In this document: positions 52,201 through 64,000 of the stretch, piece after piece
Layout: every line of letters starts with the position of its first letter
How positions within the stretch are numbered: the stretch's first letter is position 1
From: Lingula anatina
Taxonomy: Eukaryota > Brachiopoda > Lingulata > Lingulida > Lingulidae
Reading direction: 5' to 3'
DNA length: 64,000 nt
Assembly (NCBI RefSeq): GCF_001039355.2
Contig: NW_019774069.1
Coordinates: 239,005-303,004 of the forward strand
The notes under the pieces: generated by a model
Database searches by the model: none
What the model was told of the DNA's origin: nothing
Seen by the model: only the letters and a program-made list of their open reading frames with translations
Translations under genes and position numbers: made by a program

Positions 52201-55200
52201 CTTCCTTCTCCTTCCATCCAATATATGGCAGAATATCTACATCTTCTTCTGCCAAGATAGCCTCAATCCTCGGACCTTCACTGCTCATATCTTCATCCTG
52301 TTATATGCATTATGATCATTACTCTCATGTAAAATACTGGACAAAATAAATTTTTAGGTATGGTTATATTGAGTTAGAAAACAGCTGTCAACACCTACTA
52401 TATATGTATTTATAAAAACCAATTACAACAAATCTTTATTAAGATTCAGTTATCTTTTGGGCAGAATTCCTTAAACTGAATTCCAGACAGAATTCTAAAG
52501 AATACAATGCTATATATATTCACAGTTAATTAAATTATGTGGTTTTAAAATGCAACTATAATAAAATAATGACAGTAAAAGCAAGGAACTAAGGCAATTT
52601 TGATAGTTCGTAGCAAATATAGAGTATTTGAATTTTTACACCCTGGTTTTTGTTACCTTTTCTCTCTTTTCAATGGCAACGAAACTGGTAAACTGTGTTA
52701 CAATGGAATATTTTGTGCTGAGCTGAATTATAAGATTCTTTCGATTCATCTTCAGGACCTGTTAATCAGAAGATATCAAAAGCAATTAATTTTTTTAAAA
52801 TGAAATCTAACATTAAGAAAGAATTACAAATAATTTTAATTGATCAGTCAGTTGTTTTTTTTTCTAATAATTCAATGGTATAATTGAACATTACTATTGA
52901 AGAAGTGAAAAAAAATCTAAACAATAAATCTTCATTGCTATATAAGGTATTTATACAAATCTTATCAAATTCATCTTTCTACTAGAAATAAAAAACACTG
53001 TCAATCAGTGACTGCTGCTTTGTAAAATAATTTCTGAATGGAATATTATTGGCAAATTTCATTGGTCAATTTTATTTCAGTTGACTAACTATGCGCAGGT
53101 TGTCTATCATATTGAGCTGTTAGTAAAATCTTATACCTCATGCTGTGTCCTGTCATCATCCAGGCTTCCCTCTTCCCAGTCTCTAAGGATTGCCTTAGCT
53201 GTAAGACGGTGTAATATCTAGGAAAATGTTCAAGAGATGATTAAATAAGCTAAGANCACCTCTAAGGCAAGGCTTTGTTTTCAAATCAGGGCTAGATAAC
53301 AAATTACACTGGAAACAAACTGCCTTATCTCTCCAGACAAGACAATAGACTAAAAACATGTCAAAGAACTTTACAGGTCAGATGAAATATTAACCGTTTT
53401 TCCTCCTGCTTGTTAAGAATCTCTTCCTTCTCCTTCCATCCAATATATGGCAGAATATCTACATCTTCTTCTGCCAAGATAGCCTCAATCCTCGGACCTT
53501 CACTGCTCATATCTTCATCCTGTTATATGCATTATGATCATTACTCTCATGTAAAATACTGGACGAAATAAATTTTTAGGTATGGTTATATTGAGTTAGA
53601 AAACAGCTGTCAACACCTACAATATATGTATTTATAAAAACCAATTACAACAAATCTTTATTAAGATTCAGTTATCTTTTGGGCAGAATTCCTTAAACTG
53701 AATTCCAGACAGAATTCTAAAGAATACAATGCTATATATATTCACAGTTAATTAAATTATTTCTGGTTTTTAAATGCAACTATAATAAAATAATGACAGT
53801 AAAAGCAAGGAACTAAGGCAATTTTGATATTTCGTAGCAAATATAGAGTATTTGAATTTTTACACCTTGGTTTTTGTTACCTTTTCTCTCTTTTCAATGG
53901 CAATGAAACTGGTAAACTGTGTTACAATGGAATACTTTGTGCTGAGCTGAATTATAAGATTCTTTCGATTCATTTTCAGGACCTGTAAATCAGAAGTTAT
54001 CAAAAGCAATTAATTTTTTTTTTAATGAAATCTAACATTAAGAAAGAATTACAAATAATTTTAATTGATCAGTCAGTTGTTTTTTTTCTAATAATTCAAT
54101 GGTATAATTGCACATTATTATTGAAGAAGTGAAAAAAAATCTAAACAATAAATCTTCATTGCTATATAAGGTATTTATACAAATCTTATCAAATTCATCT
54201 TTCTACCATGAAATAAAAAACACTGTCAATCAGTGACTGCTGCTAATTTGTAAAATAATTTCTGAATGGAATATTATTGGCAAATTTCATTGGTCAATTT
54301 TATTTCAGTTGACTAACTATGCGCAGGTTGTCTATAATATTGAGCTGTTAGTAAAATCTTATACCTCATGCTGTGTCCTGTCATCATCCAGGCTTCCCTC
54401 TTCCCAGTCTCTAAGGATTGCCTTAGCTGTAAGACGGTGTAATATCTAGGAAAATGTTCAAGAGATGATTAAATAAGCTAAGAATATTTAAAAGAATTAA
54501 TTAATAAATAAGATGGGATGCATCTAAACTTGACAGCACAGCTGATATACAGTAGACATTAAATAACAGAAAGAAAAAAAGAAAGCATTCAGCAATTTTC
54601 ACTTTGACCATTTTTTTTTTTACCAAAATAAAAATAAAATGATGATTAATTGTTTCCAAATTCTTCTTGTAATTGTCACTATATTATTACATGAAATAAA
54701 GTTAATTCTTTATTAATAACATATATGTCCCAGGAAATAATGTATCAGAATACTGCAAGTTTGATTCAACTGTTACCTTTCCTTTTGTGATGCTTAAGTC
54801 AGATGTGGAAACAACTGTAGAGACTTCAAATCCGGCGATCATTGCCTTAAGAGTGGCCTAGTCATATCAAAAAGAGAACCAGGTAACAGTATTTAAACTA
54901 TAATTTGTCAAATACTTCACACAAATATACACAGTACATTACATACATAAACAGGAATAACAAAAGGTCAATAAGCCAATGCCATAACAAAAGGTCAATA
55001 TGCTATCTGTCACTTTTAGTGAACTCATTAAAATAAACAGTTAGGCACGAATTGCATTTAAGTTTATGGAACAATCATGCACATCCTTTAAGAATGACAC
55101 AGAACAAGTCTGAAAAATTCTAATTTATTTTGGGAAAAAACTGTTTGGCTGTATAAAGCAAAATCCTTACTTGCATACAGTTGGGCACAAACCCATACAC

Positions 55201-58200
55201 CACCTGTCTAGAACCATTGAAAAGTGAGGTGATCTGGCTGGGTGCCTGTACAGGAGGTGGCAGATCATCATCATACTGTTGCCAAGCAACAGACACAGAT
55301 GTCAAGCCTGGCTGAGAGACCTTGTCTAGCTGACACTTCACCTGGTATTTTTAAAATATACAAAGAATAATATTCCAAACTTAAATAATTAGTAAATGAC
55401 AAATTGATAACCTTTTTTTCATTTTATAGAAGTAATATTTCTATTCACTGTACTTATGAATTACTTGAACTTACTTTTTTCTCCCATTTGGATTTAGTTT
55501 TATTGTCAAAGTACTCATATGCCCCTGCTCCAACTCTGGCTAAAGACCGTAGCAAGTACTTATTGGCTGTTGCACTGAAATTATAATATTTTGTTTCATC
55601 TGTTTTGCCTTTTTGAAATAGTCCCTTATTTACATTTTAAATGTGCACCTTCAAATACATAAACAATTCTGACGATCTTTAAAGAAGGACAAAAAGAATG
55701 ACAGACTGATAATTACAGAATAAGAATGAATAATTGTGCAAGTTATCTTTACCTAACTCCCAGAGTAAACAGCCTAGTGTGCTCATAGTTCTTTCTCAAA
55801 GCTGTGAAGACAGCTTCCTCGTTGTTGACATGTCCATCAGAGATGAGGAATATGTTGCGCAACCCTTGACTTGGTTTGAGCAGGAAATTTACTTGCAGTG
55901 GTTGAATAACTTCTGTGTTCCCACCAGAAGGTTGTAATGCCTGAAATAAATGAGCACCATTAAAAAATGCAAGATGGCCTTAAAAAAAATTAAATTTAAA
56001 CTGCACTATTATAAATATTTTACTACTGCAAATGATACAGCAAAGCCATATGTCTACTTCCACTAAGCCATCAAAGACAATGCAAACAATTCTCCAATTA
56101 GCAAACTTTTAGCATTGTAAAAATCTCAGTGTTAGTAGGAAATGTTATGTAGTTACAGTGTTATAAACATAGTGTGCTTAACACATTATGTATGTAACCG
56201 TGCTCTTTGAAATTAAACTGTTTTCTTTGAAATTGAAATATATAAATACCAACAGTTTTATTAAAAAAACTAAATTACCTGAATAAATCCTTGTGCTTGT
56301 TTCACTGTTAACTTTGTCTTCCCCATAGAACATGGAAACAACTCTTCAAAACCTTGCATAGGAAAAATGTGCACACTTCATCATTCACCACTCTTTTGTG
56401 AATAGGGAAGGCCAATAAGAATTGTAATAATGTGATAATAAATGAATAAGACATTTTGTTGTAGGAAAGTCTTGCACTTACCAGTTCCAAAAGACACAAC
56501 ATTAAACACACAACCATTTGACAGATGATGCAGTGTAAGCAAAGCCACTTTCTTGGCATCCTGCAATGCTTTCTCCTTCATAGAATTGGAAACATCAATC
56601 AGTAAGATAACCTCACAGGCCAGGTCTGACTCTGCTTCAAACTCTGGGTAGAAGGTCAACATGCAAGCCTGCAAAGATAGATACAGGTAAATAGGTAAAC
56701 TATTGTGTAATAAGTGCTTCTTCTGTTTGATATTAATTTTTTGGTCTTCTGAGATTTAAGTAACCATAAAAACTTCCCTTCTGAATGAAAAAAAAATCAC
56801 TTTAAACCATTGAAATTTAACTTTCCAAAAGCTTATTATTCAGAATCGTAAATTGACTGAATTTCTGTCAGAGCAATCACAAAAAGAATTTTTGCACTTA
56901 CTGGTGATCCAGGGTTATCTGCATCTTCCTCCACCCACATCCTGGGCACATGGATCTCGGCCAGTCCTATCAATAACTGGAACCCATCTCCCAAAGCTTG
57001 TCCTGCTGTCATCTCCACCACAGCCATGGAGGCAGTTCTCTATAGCAGCCATGGTTAATTGATAGTAACACAGTTTACTAATCCCATTCCAGTACAACAA
57101 GATCAATGAACTGCAGCAAAAGATAATTTCTAACAATGCTCGCACTACTATAACCAAACTATGTGTTTCAGTAATTGCATTACCCACGACAGATTCTCTT
57201 ACAAGTCTAAAGGCAAATGAAAGAAATGACTGAATATCTTTTAAAAATAACAATTACTAAATCACCACCTAATACCTCTTACCTTGACTTTGACTTGGTG
57301 GGATGGACAATCGATGGTCCGTATGTCAAAGGGCATTTCTATGGCAACCTGCACATCAACACTGAGGTCACTTTTCTCTACTTTGACAGTATCCACATCT
57401 GTCTGTAAGGATAACAATACTTGACAATTAATAGTTAATATGCTTCATCCAATAGTTCCAAGATAAAGAGACAAGGGTAGAGAGGAAAGCAAACACCAAA
57501 CTAAAAGACATTCTAACTACATTTTGCTACTTTTCTTCTTAAAGTCAAACTGTATGTGAACTGCACCTTCTTATTTATTAAAACCTTATTCATGAACTTA
57601 ATCTTATAGTCAATTATGGATTCTGGTTGGCATGAGCATATTTTATCTTGCTTGCAAGAGCCCCCGTGCATTCTTGTTTTTAAATGTTTTTAACCACTTA
57701 TTCTGTTTGAATAACAGGACCAATGACATAGGAAGATAGTTATTGGGCCACATGTTTCAGACCTATAAACCAAGTCTCAGTCTGCCTCTGAATATAAGTG
57801 TGTAATAAGTTTGTGATAAGTAAGAATATATACATCCATGGTCTACCTGTACCTGAGTAATTTCAGCAAGAGCAGAGTCTTTCTTCCAAGGGGCCACACT
57901 ACCAGGCAAACTAAAGCATATGTTTTCTCCTTCCACCTGCAGCTCCGCAACATAAGTGATCTTAATCACAACTTGGCACCTAGGTGGGAGGTTGCCAACA
58001 CTCACTGTAAACACATCCTTCAATGAAATAAACAAATGAATATTTAAAAAAAATTAGTGATATTGCAAGGGCTTCATTTTCCTATAATGTATCCATGTTA
58101 TAAATTTGGCCAATGCACCAACAGAGACCAAAATCTAGGGGGTTCAAGTTGAAATTATATGACCTTATTCTGAGAGATGGGGTCACAGGTCTTTGTAGTC

Positions 58201-61200
58201 TATAAGGAAATGCAGTAACCGTGACTGCGTGGAGGAGACAGTAGATGTTGGCAGAGACAGGGGATGAAACTGGTCATACTAAAACAACATGTACTACCAG
58301 CACTCATGTTGACAAATATGCAGAGTTAACAGCATTTCAGAGGTTTCTACAACAGTAAATGCAGACAGATTATCTACACCAAAAATTTGTACCACAATAC
58401 ACATGTATACCACAATTGCAAGTTAGATGTCTAAAACTTTTAAAAGTTTTACAAGGAAATATATCTCACGCAATGGCAGAATAAATTCTATGAGTGTGAA
58501 AAAGAGTCTACCAAAGTTTGGAGATACTGTCAAAAGTGTCAAATGACCAAACAACATATTTTAATGTGTAAAAGACTAATTTTCTAAGAACTACATTAAT
58601 GTACTCATAATAAATCTAAATTTCTGATAAATCCATAATTCTGTACTAGGCAAATATAAAGTTACACCAGCAGTTGTGTTCAGGAAAACCAGGTTACTGT
58701 ACCCTTGTTATCATGGGCTTATTTCATGATAAACAATAGATTTCTTCACCATCAAACTTTTTAGTCCAATAAACTGTAAACCTTAGTTTCTTACTGGTGT
58801 TTCTTCATCTTGGTCCATGAGGTAAGCTCCATGGCCCTCACTAATGGCCTTCTTGTATTCCCTGTGTGCTGTTTCTTTCTCCTTGACTTCCCCTATGATA
58901 TGCTTGTTGTTGATGTATGCTTCAAATCCACACACTGCTGCCATATCATCCAGAGGGAACACATACTTGGCTTCAATAGAGTGGTCACTCTGGTTCTGAT
59001 AGACTTGAAATACAACAACCTGCAATGTTGAAATATAGGTGATACAAATTTAAGTTAGATGGTAATATTTAAGTTTAGAAAAGAACACCATTTAAGTAAT
59101 TTTACAATATAAACAAAAATCAGACGGTGGTCAACTTCTATCATGATAAGGCGCATGTACAGTAAAAGTAACCAAGGTCCATGACACAACAATTGTTTTC
59201 TTGATAACAATACTTATACATACTTGTGTAATTGAACCAGAATGGTGTTTCAGTGTTCTAAATGCACACAGATATGCGTGTACATATCTGCTATACTTCA
59301 TTAATGAAAGACACTTTTACAAACAGTGTTGAATGATACAGTTAGGCAAATGAATCAAGGAAACAAGCTTTAGAAGCACCACACTTGAGACATGTCTTAA
59401 GAATACATCTGAATATCCAGATACACATTTCAACACCCTGTAGTACTATGTAACTACAATATGTTTCTAATATATTGGGAAAGGTTGGTTCTAAATGGAT
59501 GCCAGGTGTCAAAACAACATGCTGGTACAGTACCTGTGCAGCTAAATCTTGCAGCTTTGCCTTGACACTGACAGAATGTAGTGGCACAGCTTCATCTGAA
59601 CTAGACACCAGTCCAGCCTGTACTTTGGACAGTGGGTCAGTGATGCTGCTCACATCCTGGATTCCTATTAACAAACATAACCTGCATGTGCATCCTATCT
59701 ACTGACTTTTGACTCCCATTAAACATCAATGTGAATGCATTACATTTGCTCCTTTAGCTTATGTTTATTTTTATTGGTTGAAAATGTTCAGCTAAATAAC
59801 TCAAAATATTATCAAAGTTAAACAAATATTTATTATATATGAAAAAAAATAAAATTTAATAAATAAAATCTGTGTTTTCTTAGTCAACTGGGACCTATCA
59901 CTGCATTTCATTATATTCAACAGATAAGATTTAAATTCAAACTTTTAAACTTTTACTTTCAAACCACTGGAGCATTTGAAAGATAATTGGAGAATTCACA
60001 CATAAAAAACATTCTTTGTTTCAATGGAGTACACAGAATATTTGTTAAATAATAATATTACCTACATCTTGTTCTCTTACTATAATGTAACAAACTGGAG
60101 CACAATAACTGATAATATTTACCTATTTGTTCTTCTACTGCTTGTTCTTCTATTTCTATTTCTTCACTCACTTCTCCTTGCATTTGCTTGATTTTATCAT
60201 TTGGTAATGTGAATTCTACTAGATAACGTATTCGCTGCTGGTTGGTATTGAAAATAGCATACTCATCATCCTGTGCATGAAAGAAAAGCAAAAATATACT
60301 GTTTCGTAAAAATGAGGTACTGAGATTACTAAATGAAAATATCTCACAACTTTTCCTATGAAAAATATGTCTTTAACTGATATGAATGAAAGGTATATCA
60401 AAAGCTGAACTATGCAACTATAAATAAGAAAAGCTGCAAGGTCACCAAACACTTAACTATACAGTGTAAGACAATGATAAAGAGTAGCTCCCATCAATCA
60501 ATACATCTTTTTGGAGATAACTGCTAAACATACATGTATTTAAGGGAAAATGGTAGAATTTGGAGCAGTATATTTTTAATTATAAATTATCATATCATTG
60601 ATCAGAATAAAAAAGTATATTGTCAAAAAATAAAGCCTTCTATCCATTTGTTTTTTTACTAACCTCAAACTCTGATGTCATATTCTCTGTACTTTTCACA
60701 CCTCTTACACTCTGATAGCCCTCTGGTGGTGCCTTGAGCTCTGTCTGGAAATTATAGTAATCCTTACACTGGCCCAATGCTACCTCATTCACCAGCATCA
60801 TGCGTGTACCTTTTACACAGCTTGGGGATGAGTATTTTACACTTGTGCTGCAAATGAAAAAAAAAAGCATCAATATATTCTTTTATCAGAACAAATGTTT
60901 ACAGCTCTATTAGCACCATCAGCAAATACATTTTTTTTCAATAAGTTGTTTTGTCAAAATGTTGTTTTGCCTTTATGCCACATAATATGCAAATCGGTAT
61001 TTATTTACTACATTTACCAAAAAGTGTTATGATTCTTTCAGCTATAGAAGATTTATTTAATGGTAAGCATTAAAATGCCCAAATGTTGTAACAGATTTGA
61101 ATGTCGCCTAATTTTGTTGAATTTCTGACTTCTTTACTTTTGCTTTTATTTGAAGTGATCATATGACTGACATATCACCTTGATGAATCAGCAAAATAGA

Positions 61201-63780
61201 TTCCACTTCCCAGCATCCCAATATCTGTCCTATTTCCTCCAAAGTCATCTACCACTACCTTTGGCATCAGTAGTCCTCTGAAGCAAAAAAATTCAAATTC
61301 AAATTTTCAGTTTCTTATAAAAATAAATGTATAATTTTATAATTTGCCATCTTTAGCATAAATTCAACAAATGAAGCACTGGGATGAAATGTTGCAACAA
61401 CACTGAGTCAACCTGTACGAACTTGATTTTACAACTTTTACTGTATTGTCATCAAGAATGAAAATAACTTTGGAAAACACACATAACTTCAATTTTCATA
61501 AATACAGTTCTGCATGACATATAGTAATACAAACTTTAAAACATAATATGATAAAATATATGTGTCAGGTATGAAGTAAATGTTTTAATGCTGTATGGCA
61601 CTAATAAGTACATATAAAATGTCATGATAATCATGATTGTAACTTATAATTCTCTACCTTGAGAGTATCCCCACACAGTTCTGCACAGAAGAGGCATGCA
61701 TCAACAGTCTTTTGTTGCTGATGTTGTGAGTGAAATGAGTATCTTCGACTGGTCTATGCACAGCAAATATGTTCACAATATCCAGGTTATTTGAACTGAA
61801 ACAAAACAAATTTTAAAACTGAATTTTTTTAAAGATGTTGACACACAGTACCACATGCCATCGGATGCTAAAAAGGATTACATTAAGCCTTACAGCTCCT
61901 TGTTATAGTTCACTAGGATTTTTTTCTTACACAAATACAATAAGTAAATCAATTCATTGTTTGAAAGGCTGCTAATCCCTTTTTCAGAAGTAATAAGAGA
62001 TGGAAAGAAATAAAATACCTAAATCATCTATTCCTATAATCTCAAAAGATATTCAATTTGAGAAGGTATTTACTATTGCAGCCAAATCACTCACCCGTTT
62101 GGTGCAGTATCTTCCACCAAAGATTTTATCCTCTCATATTCTTCACTTATTGGTGCTAAGTATTCAATTTGACAGCGTAATGCTCTGTATTTTGACTGCT
62201 GGCTCCCTCTAGTGGACCAATTGGTTGCTTCACTAACAGCAACCATATCTTTTATCAGCTGTAATAATGAATAAAGAGAACTGAGCACATGAATCAATTT
62301 CTGAAAGCAAAAGTGAACCCATAATTATTAACAAAACTTTATCAAAAGTTTATAATTTCAAGGTTTAATAAAGAACTGATAATATGCTAAAATGCATGTT
62401 TGCCAGATGACTCTCTCAGCTTAAAAAAAAAAATATGTATTAAAGCCTACCTGACAGAGGTTTTGTTTTTTTGCCAATATTCTCTTTGTTGAAATGGTTT
62501 CAGTATGGCCTAATCTGTGTGGCAGAGCACTGTAGAATTCTCCTGAAAGTTTTTTTAGTTGAACAGAATCTTTTCCCTTTCCAAGAGCTTCTTTCACTTG
62601 TGACAGTATGCCCTCTGCTTTCTCCACCTAAAGTAGGAAAAAATAGATATCACACCGCAAAGGTTAAACTTATAAGACACATCAACTGCAATTATGTACT
62701 TGAAGAATACACCAACAGTGTTTATTTTCATCTGATGAAGTAATTCTGATGACTGACCTCTTCCAATTTGACTTGTTCCAATGGTATGTCTAATGTATCT
62801 TCCAGCTGTCCTGTAGCTTCCTGCCAAATATGGTCCATCAGGTCCCCAACTTCTCTCCCCACAGGTGCATCCTGGCCAAATTGCCATAGCAACTGAAAGT
62901 TGATAAAATGGTATGCTGTCACTCATACCACACCATAGAAAGAAGTTTGTTAAAAAATACAAAAATTATAATCTATTAAGCATGAATCTATTTTAGAACT
63001 TATCACAACTGCTTGAAGTTAAGTGTATTTAATTCAATTCTTAAAATAGCAGTTAGTTGAGCAAAACTACTAGATACTAATCCTAAACAATACTTTAACA
63101 AACTAACAAGCCAATTGTTACCAAACAGAACATTGATGAATGCCCTTTAAAATAAAATGTAATTTTAAACATATCATGATGAACATAACCCTCTTCTATT
63201 AACACTACCGCTTGAAACTTGTCTGAGCCAATCCTCCGTGAAACAGGACATTTTGTCTTTGTTAAATTATGTGGGGCAGTTGTATAAAGCCTGTATAGCT
63301 GGGAATATATAGAAAGGGCCTCCTCTGATGTTGATGCATAACGACACTCTTTCTTAGACTTGTTAGCCTCCTAGAAAGAAATAATAATTGTCATTATATC
63401 TAATTACATACAAATATAACCAAATAAAGGAAGAAAAACAGCAAATACTTAACTTTATTCTATAAGTGCATTCAGAACAGCAGACTAACAGATCTTCAAA
63501 TCAAATATGGCGTACCCACTTGAATATTTGTTGCGTAATCCCTGTAAGGAATCTATTCAGTGTCTAATCAGGAATTAAGTAGCAAGCTTTTTAGTGGATC
63601 TGTTAGTCCCCTGTTCTGAATGTGTTCTATGTAGTATAAAATAAATCTCCTGGATACCTTGCTAGAGCTCAATTTGCCACAGTGTGTGAATACTCGGAAT
63701 GTGTTGTCTGCTCTATTATCTGCATGAGTGTGAATTTCAAGTACGCAGAAATGGACTGCTTTTGTTTTTCCTTCCTCCCT
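45199..63780 (-). CDS. PARP4: Vault poly(ADP-ribose) polymerase PARP4, 5'-partial, 29 distinct exons visible
   Basis: Using one copy of each duplicated exon, the minus-strand exons are 63658-63780, 63209-63370, 62758-62892, 62451-62627, 62095-62258, 61658-61795, 61179-61277, 60664-60847, 60123-60270, 59534-59664, 58795-59019, 57847-58017, 57283-57402, 56902-57039, 56482-56668, 56279-56352, 55753-55940, 55475-55574, 55171-55341, 54777-54857, 54365-54445, 53881-53982, 53395-53519, 51264-51352, 50847-50972, 46647-48647, 46134-46273, 45765-45867, 45199-45503. The sum is 5,988 nt, exactly in frame (1,995 residues plus stop). Domains in order: WGR-like segment, PARP regulatory helices, PARP catalytic domain, VIT, VWA, a long low-complexity exon, and the C-terminal vault-binding region. 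All match human PARP4 in order. The N-terminal BRCT exons should lie past 64000. Known role: mono-ADP-ribosyltransferase of the vault particle that binds major vault protein. The human protein is 1,724 aa, so this one is longer, mostly through exon 46647-48647. Confidence 0.96.
46647..48647 (-). CDS. PARP4: PARP4 giant 2-kb exon: FG-like repeats and polyproline (FH1-like)
   Basis: This 667-codon exon is about ten times the size of its neighbours. The first half has spaced FG and GFG dipeptides in Gln/Ala/Ser/Pro context (FTFGAQ, PFTFGAA, AGFGAPAP, LFGARS, FGFGAQAS), resembling FG-nucleoporins. The second half contains long proline runs with Gly (GPPPPPPPPPPPP), resembling the FH1 region of formins. 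It is followed by PKVMWRKMKVP and a basic helical part, and ends in a Ser/Asp/Glu-rich acidic stretch. It sits where human PARP4 also has a Pro/Ser/Phe-rich, poorly conserved linker. Confidence 0.9.
48787..50645. repeat. Haplotype-duplicated PARP4 segment, copy A (exons 48987-49112, 49404-49492, 50312-50436)
   Basis: It matches 50647-52506 with offset 1,860-1,861 and only scattered differences. It ends at the single N at 50646. The three exons here are extra copies of 50847-50972, 51264-51352 and 52173-52297. Confidence 0.93.
50647..52506. repeat. Haplotype-duplicated PARP4 segment, copy B
   Basis: Second copy of 48787-50645. One extra A in a poly-A run after 51360 is the first indel. It continues without a break into the segment duplicated again from 52035. 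Confidence 0.93.
52035..53255. repeat. Haplotype-duplicated PARP4 segment (exons 52173-52297, 52657-52758, 53137-53217)
   Basis: It matches 53257-54483 (offset 1,222 at the start) and stops at the single N at 53256. The three exons are extra copies of 53395-53519, 53881-53982 and 54365-54445. The exon beginning DEDMSSEGPRIEAI is therefore present three times in the window. Confidence 0.93.
53257..54483. repeat. Haplotype-duplicated PARP4 segment, partner copy
   Basis: This is the copy that continues uninterrupted into the upstream PARP4 exons. Differences from 52035-53255 include small indels near 53760 and 54245. Confidence 0.93.
55475..56668 (-). CDS. PARP4: PARP4 von Willebrand A domain exons
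   Basis: Exons 56482-56668, 56279-56352, 55753-55940 and 55475-55574. The first has the intact metal-ion site motif DxSxS (LLIDVSNSM). Later exons carry NIFLISDGHVNNEEAVF and ATANKYLLRSLARVGAGAYE, matching the human domain. Confidence 0.93.
57847..59019 (-). CDS. PARP4: PARP4 VIT (inter-alpha-trypsin) domain exons
   Basis: Exon 58795-59019 reads VVVFQVYQNQSDHSIEAKYV, followed by FPLDDMAAVCGFEAYI and HGAYLMDQDEETP. Exon 57847-58017 reads DVFTVSVGNLPPRCQVVIKI. These are strongly conserved VIT-domain signatures of PARP4 and inter-alpha-trypsin inhibitor heavy chains. Confidence 0.95.
60123..61795 (-). CDS. PARP4: PARP4 catalytic ADP-ribosyltransferase domain exons
   Basis: Four exons (61658-61795, 61179-61277, 60664-60847, 60123-60270) encode the NAD-binding fold. 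The H-Y-E triad is recognisable: His in RLLMHASSVQN, Tyr in GSGIYFADSSR, and Glu in FEDDEYAIFN. The His is followed by Ala, whereas human PARP4 and most PARPs have Gly there. Catalysis is probably retained, but NAD contact at that position may differ. Confidence 0.92.
62095..63780 (-). CDS. PARP4: PARP4 exons: WGR-like segment and PARP regulatory domain
   Basis: Exon 63658-63780 reads KAVHFCVLEIHTHADNRAD and the next one ASTSEEALSIYSQLYRLY, equivalent to the human region before the helical domain. Exons 62758-62892, 62451-62627 and 62095-62258 form the alpha-helical regulatory domain (EVGDLMDHIWQEATGQLED, KAEGILSQVKEALGKGK, KYRALRCQIEYLAPISEEY). All phases agree. Confidence 0.9.
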
Positions 63781-63981
63781 CTGAATTAAATTATGTATAT
63801 ATTATATAATATATATTCATTACATAAACTCATGCCATATTGTTTCAAAATCAAAATAATATTATACATACAGTTTAAGTCATAAGCAATTCTATAGCCT
63901 GTGCAATTACATTAAACTTTACACAACAAAACTAAATATTTGTTGCATTTGTATCACATTTATTATAACTTATTCGATCAT

Positions 63982-64000
63982 CACACACACACACACACAC
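63982..64000. repeat. (CA)n microsatellite at window edge
   Basis: At least nine CA units run off the right end of the window, presumably within a PARP4 intron. Confidence 0.9.

Noticed and set aside
48787-54483. A true internal tandem exon amplification of PARP4
   Set aside because: Single-N joins, scattered allelic differences and incompatible splice phases favour an assembly artefact.

Overview
The window is nuclear DNA from an invertebrate animal. It is AT-rich, its genes are split by short GT-AG introns, and it contains many microsatellites. I see seven protein genes and five intronic box C/D snoRNAs. The gene set (RPL13A with intronic U32/U34-type snoRNAs, a vault PARP4, SFT2D, four-jointed kinase FJX1, and a receptor with a SUEL-like lectin domain and a CUB domain) fits a marine deuterostome or a lophotrochozoan. 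Frequent TAGGCCTA-like words made me think of ambulacrarians, but I cannot settle the phylum.

Layout. 2545-7360 (-): a seven-exon, 591-aa type I membrane receptor (SUEL-like lectin domain, CUB, Ser/Thr-rich stalk, transmembrane segment, tyrosine-motif tail). 9153-13621 (+): a two-exon, 633-aa charged orphan protein. 14951-16195 (+): a single-exon, 414-aa orphan protein with a C-x3-C-x2-C-x3-C motif. 17702-21740 (-): SFT2D, with a 1.2-kb hAT-like transposon in intron 1. About 21.9-32.1 kb: a long stretch with no supportable gene. 32137-33732 (-): intronless FJX1. 36109-40581: two near-identical 2.2-kb copies of non-coding DNA separated by one N, ending in a fold-back element. 41007-43661 (+): RPL13A, with two U32/U33-type and three U34-type snoRNAs in its introns. 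45199-63780 (-): PARP4, with its 5' end (BRCT region) beyond the right edge. Its visible exons sum to 5,988 nt, exactly in frame (1,995 residues plus stop), when one copy of each duplicated exon is used.

The assembly has three single-N joins (38339, 50646, 53256). Each is flanked by near-identical tandem copies differing at only a few percent of sites or less. Inside PARP4 the extra exons break the splice phase, so I read these as two haplotypes placed end to end and not as real tandem duplications.

No new multi-gene system is evident. The points most worth following up are the snoRNA set, where one snoRNA combines the D' guide of vertebrate U32 with the D guide of U33; the lectin/CUB receptor with an ITIM-like tail; and the giant PARP4 exon carrying FG-like repeats, polyproline and, one exon upstream, an exact RNA polymerase II CTD heptad.
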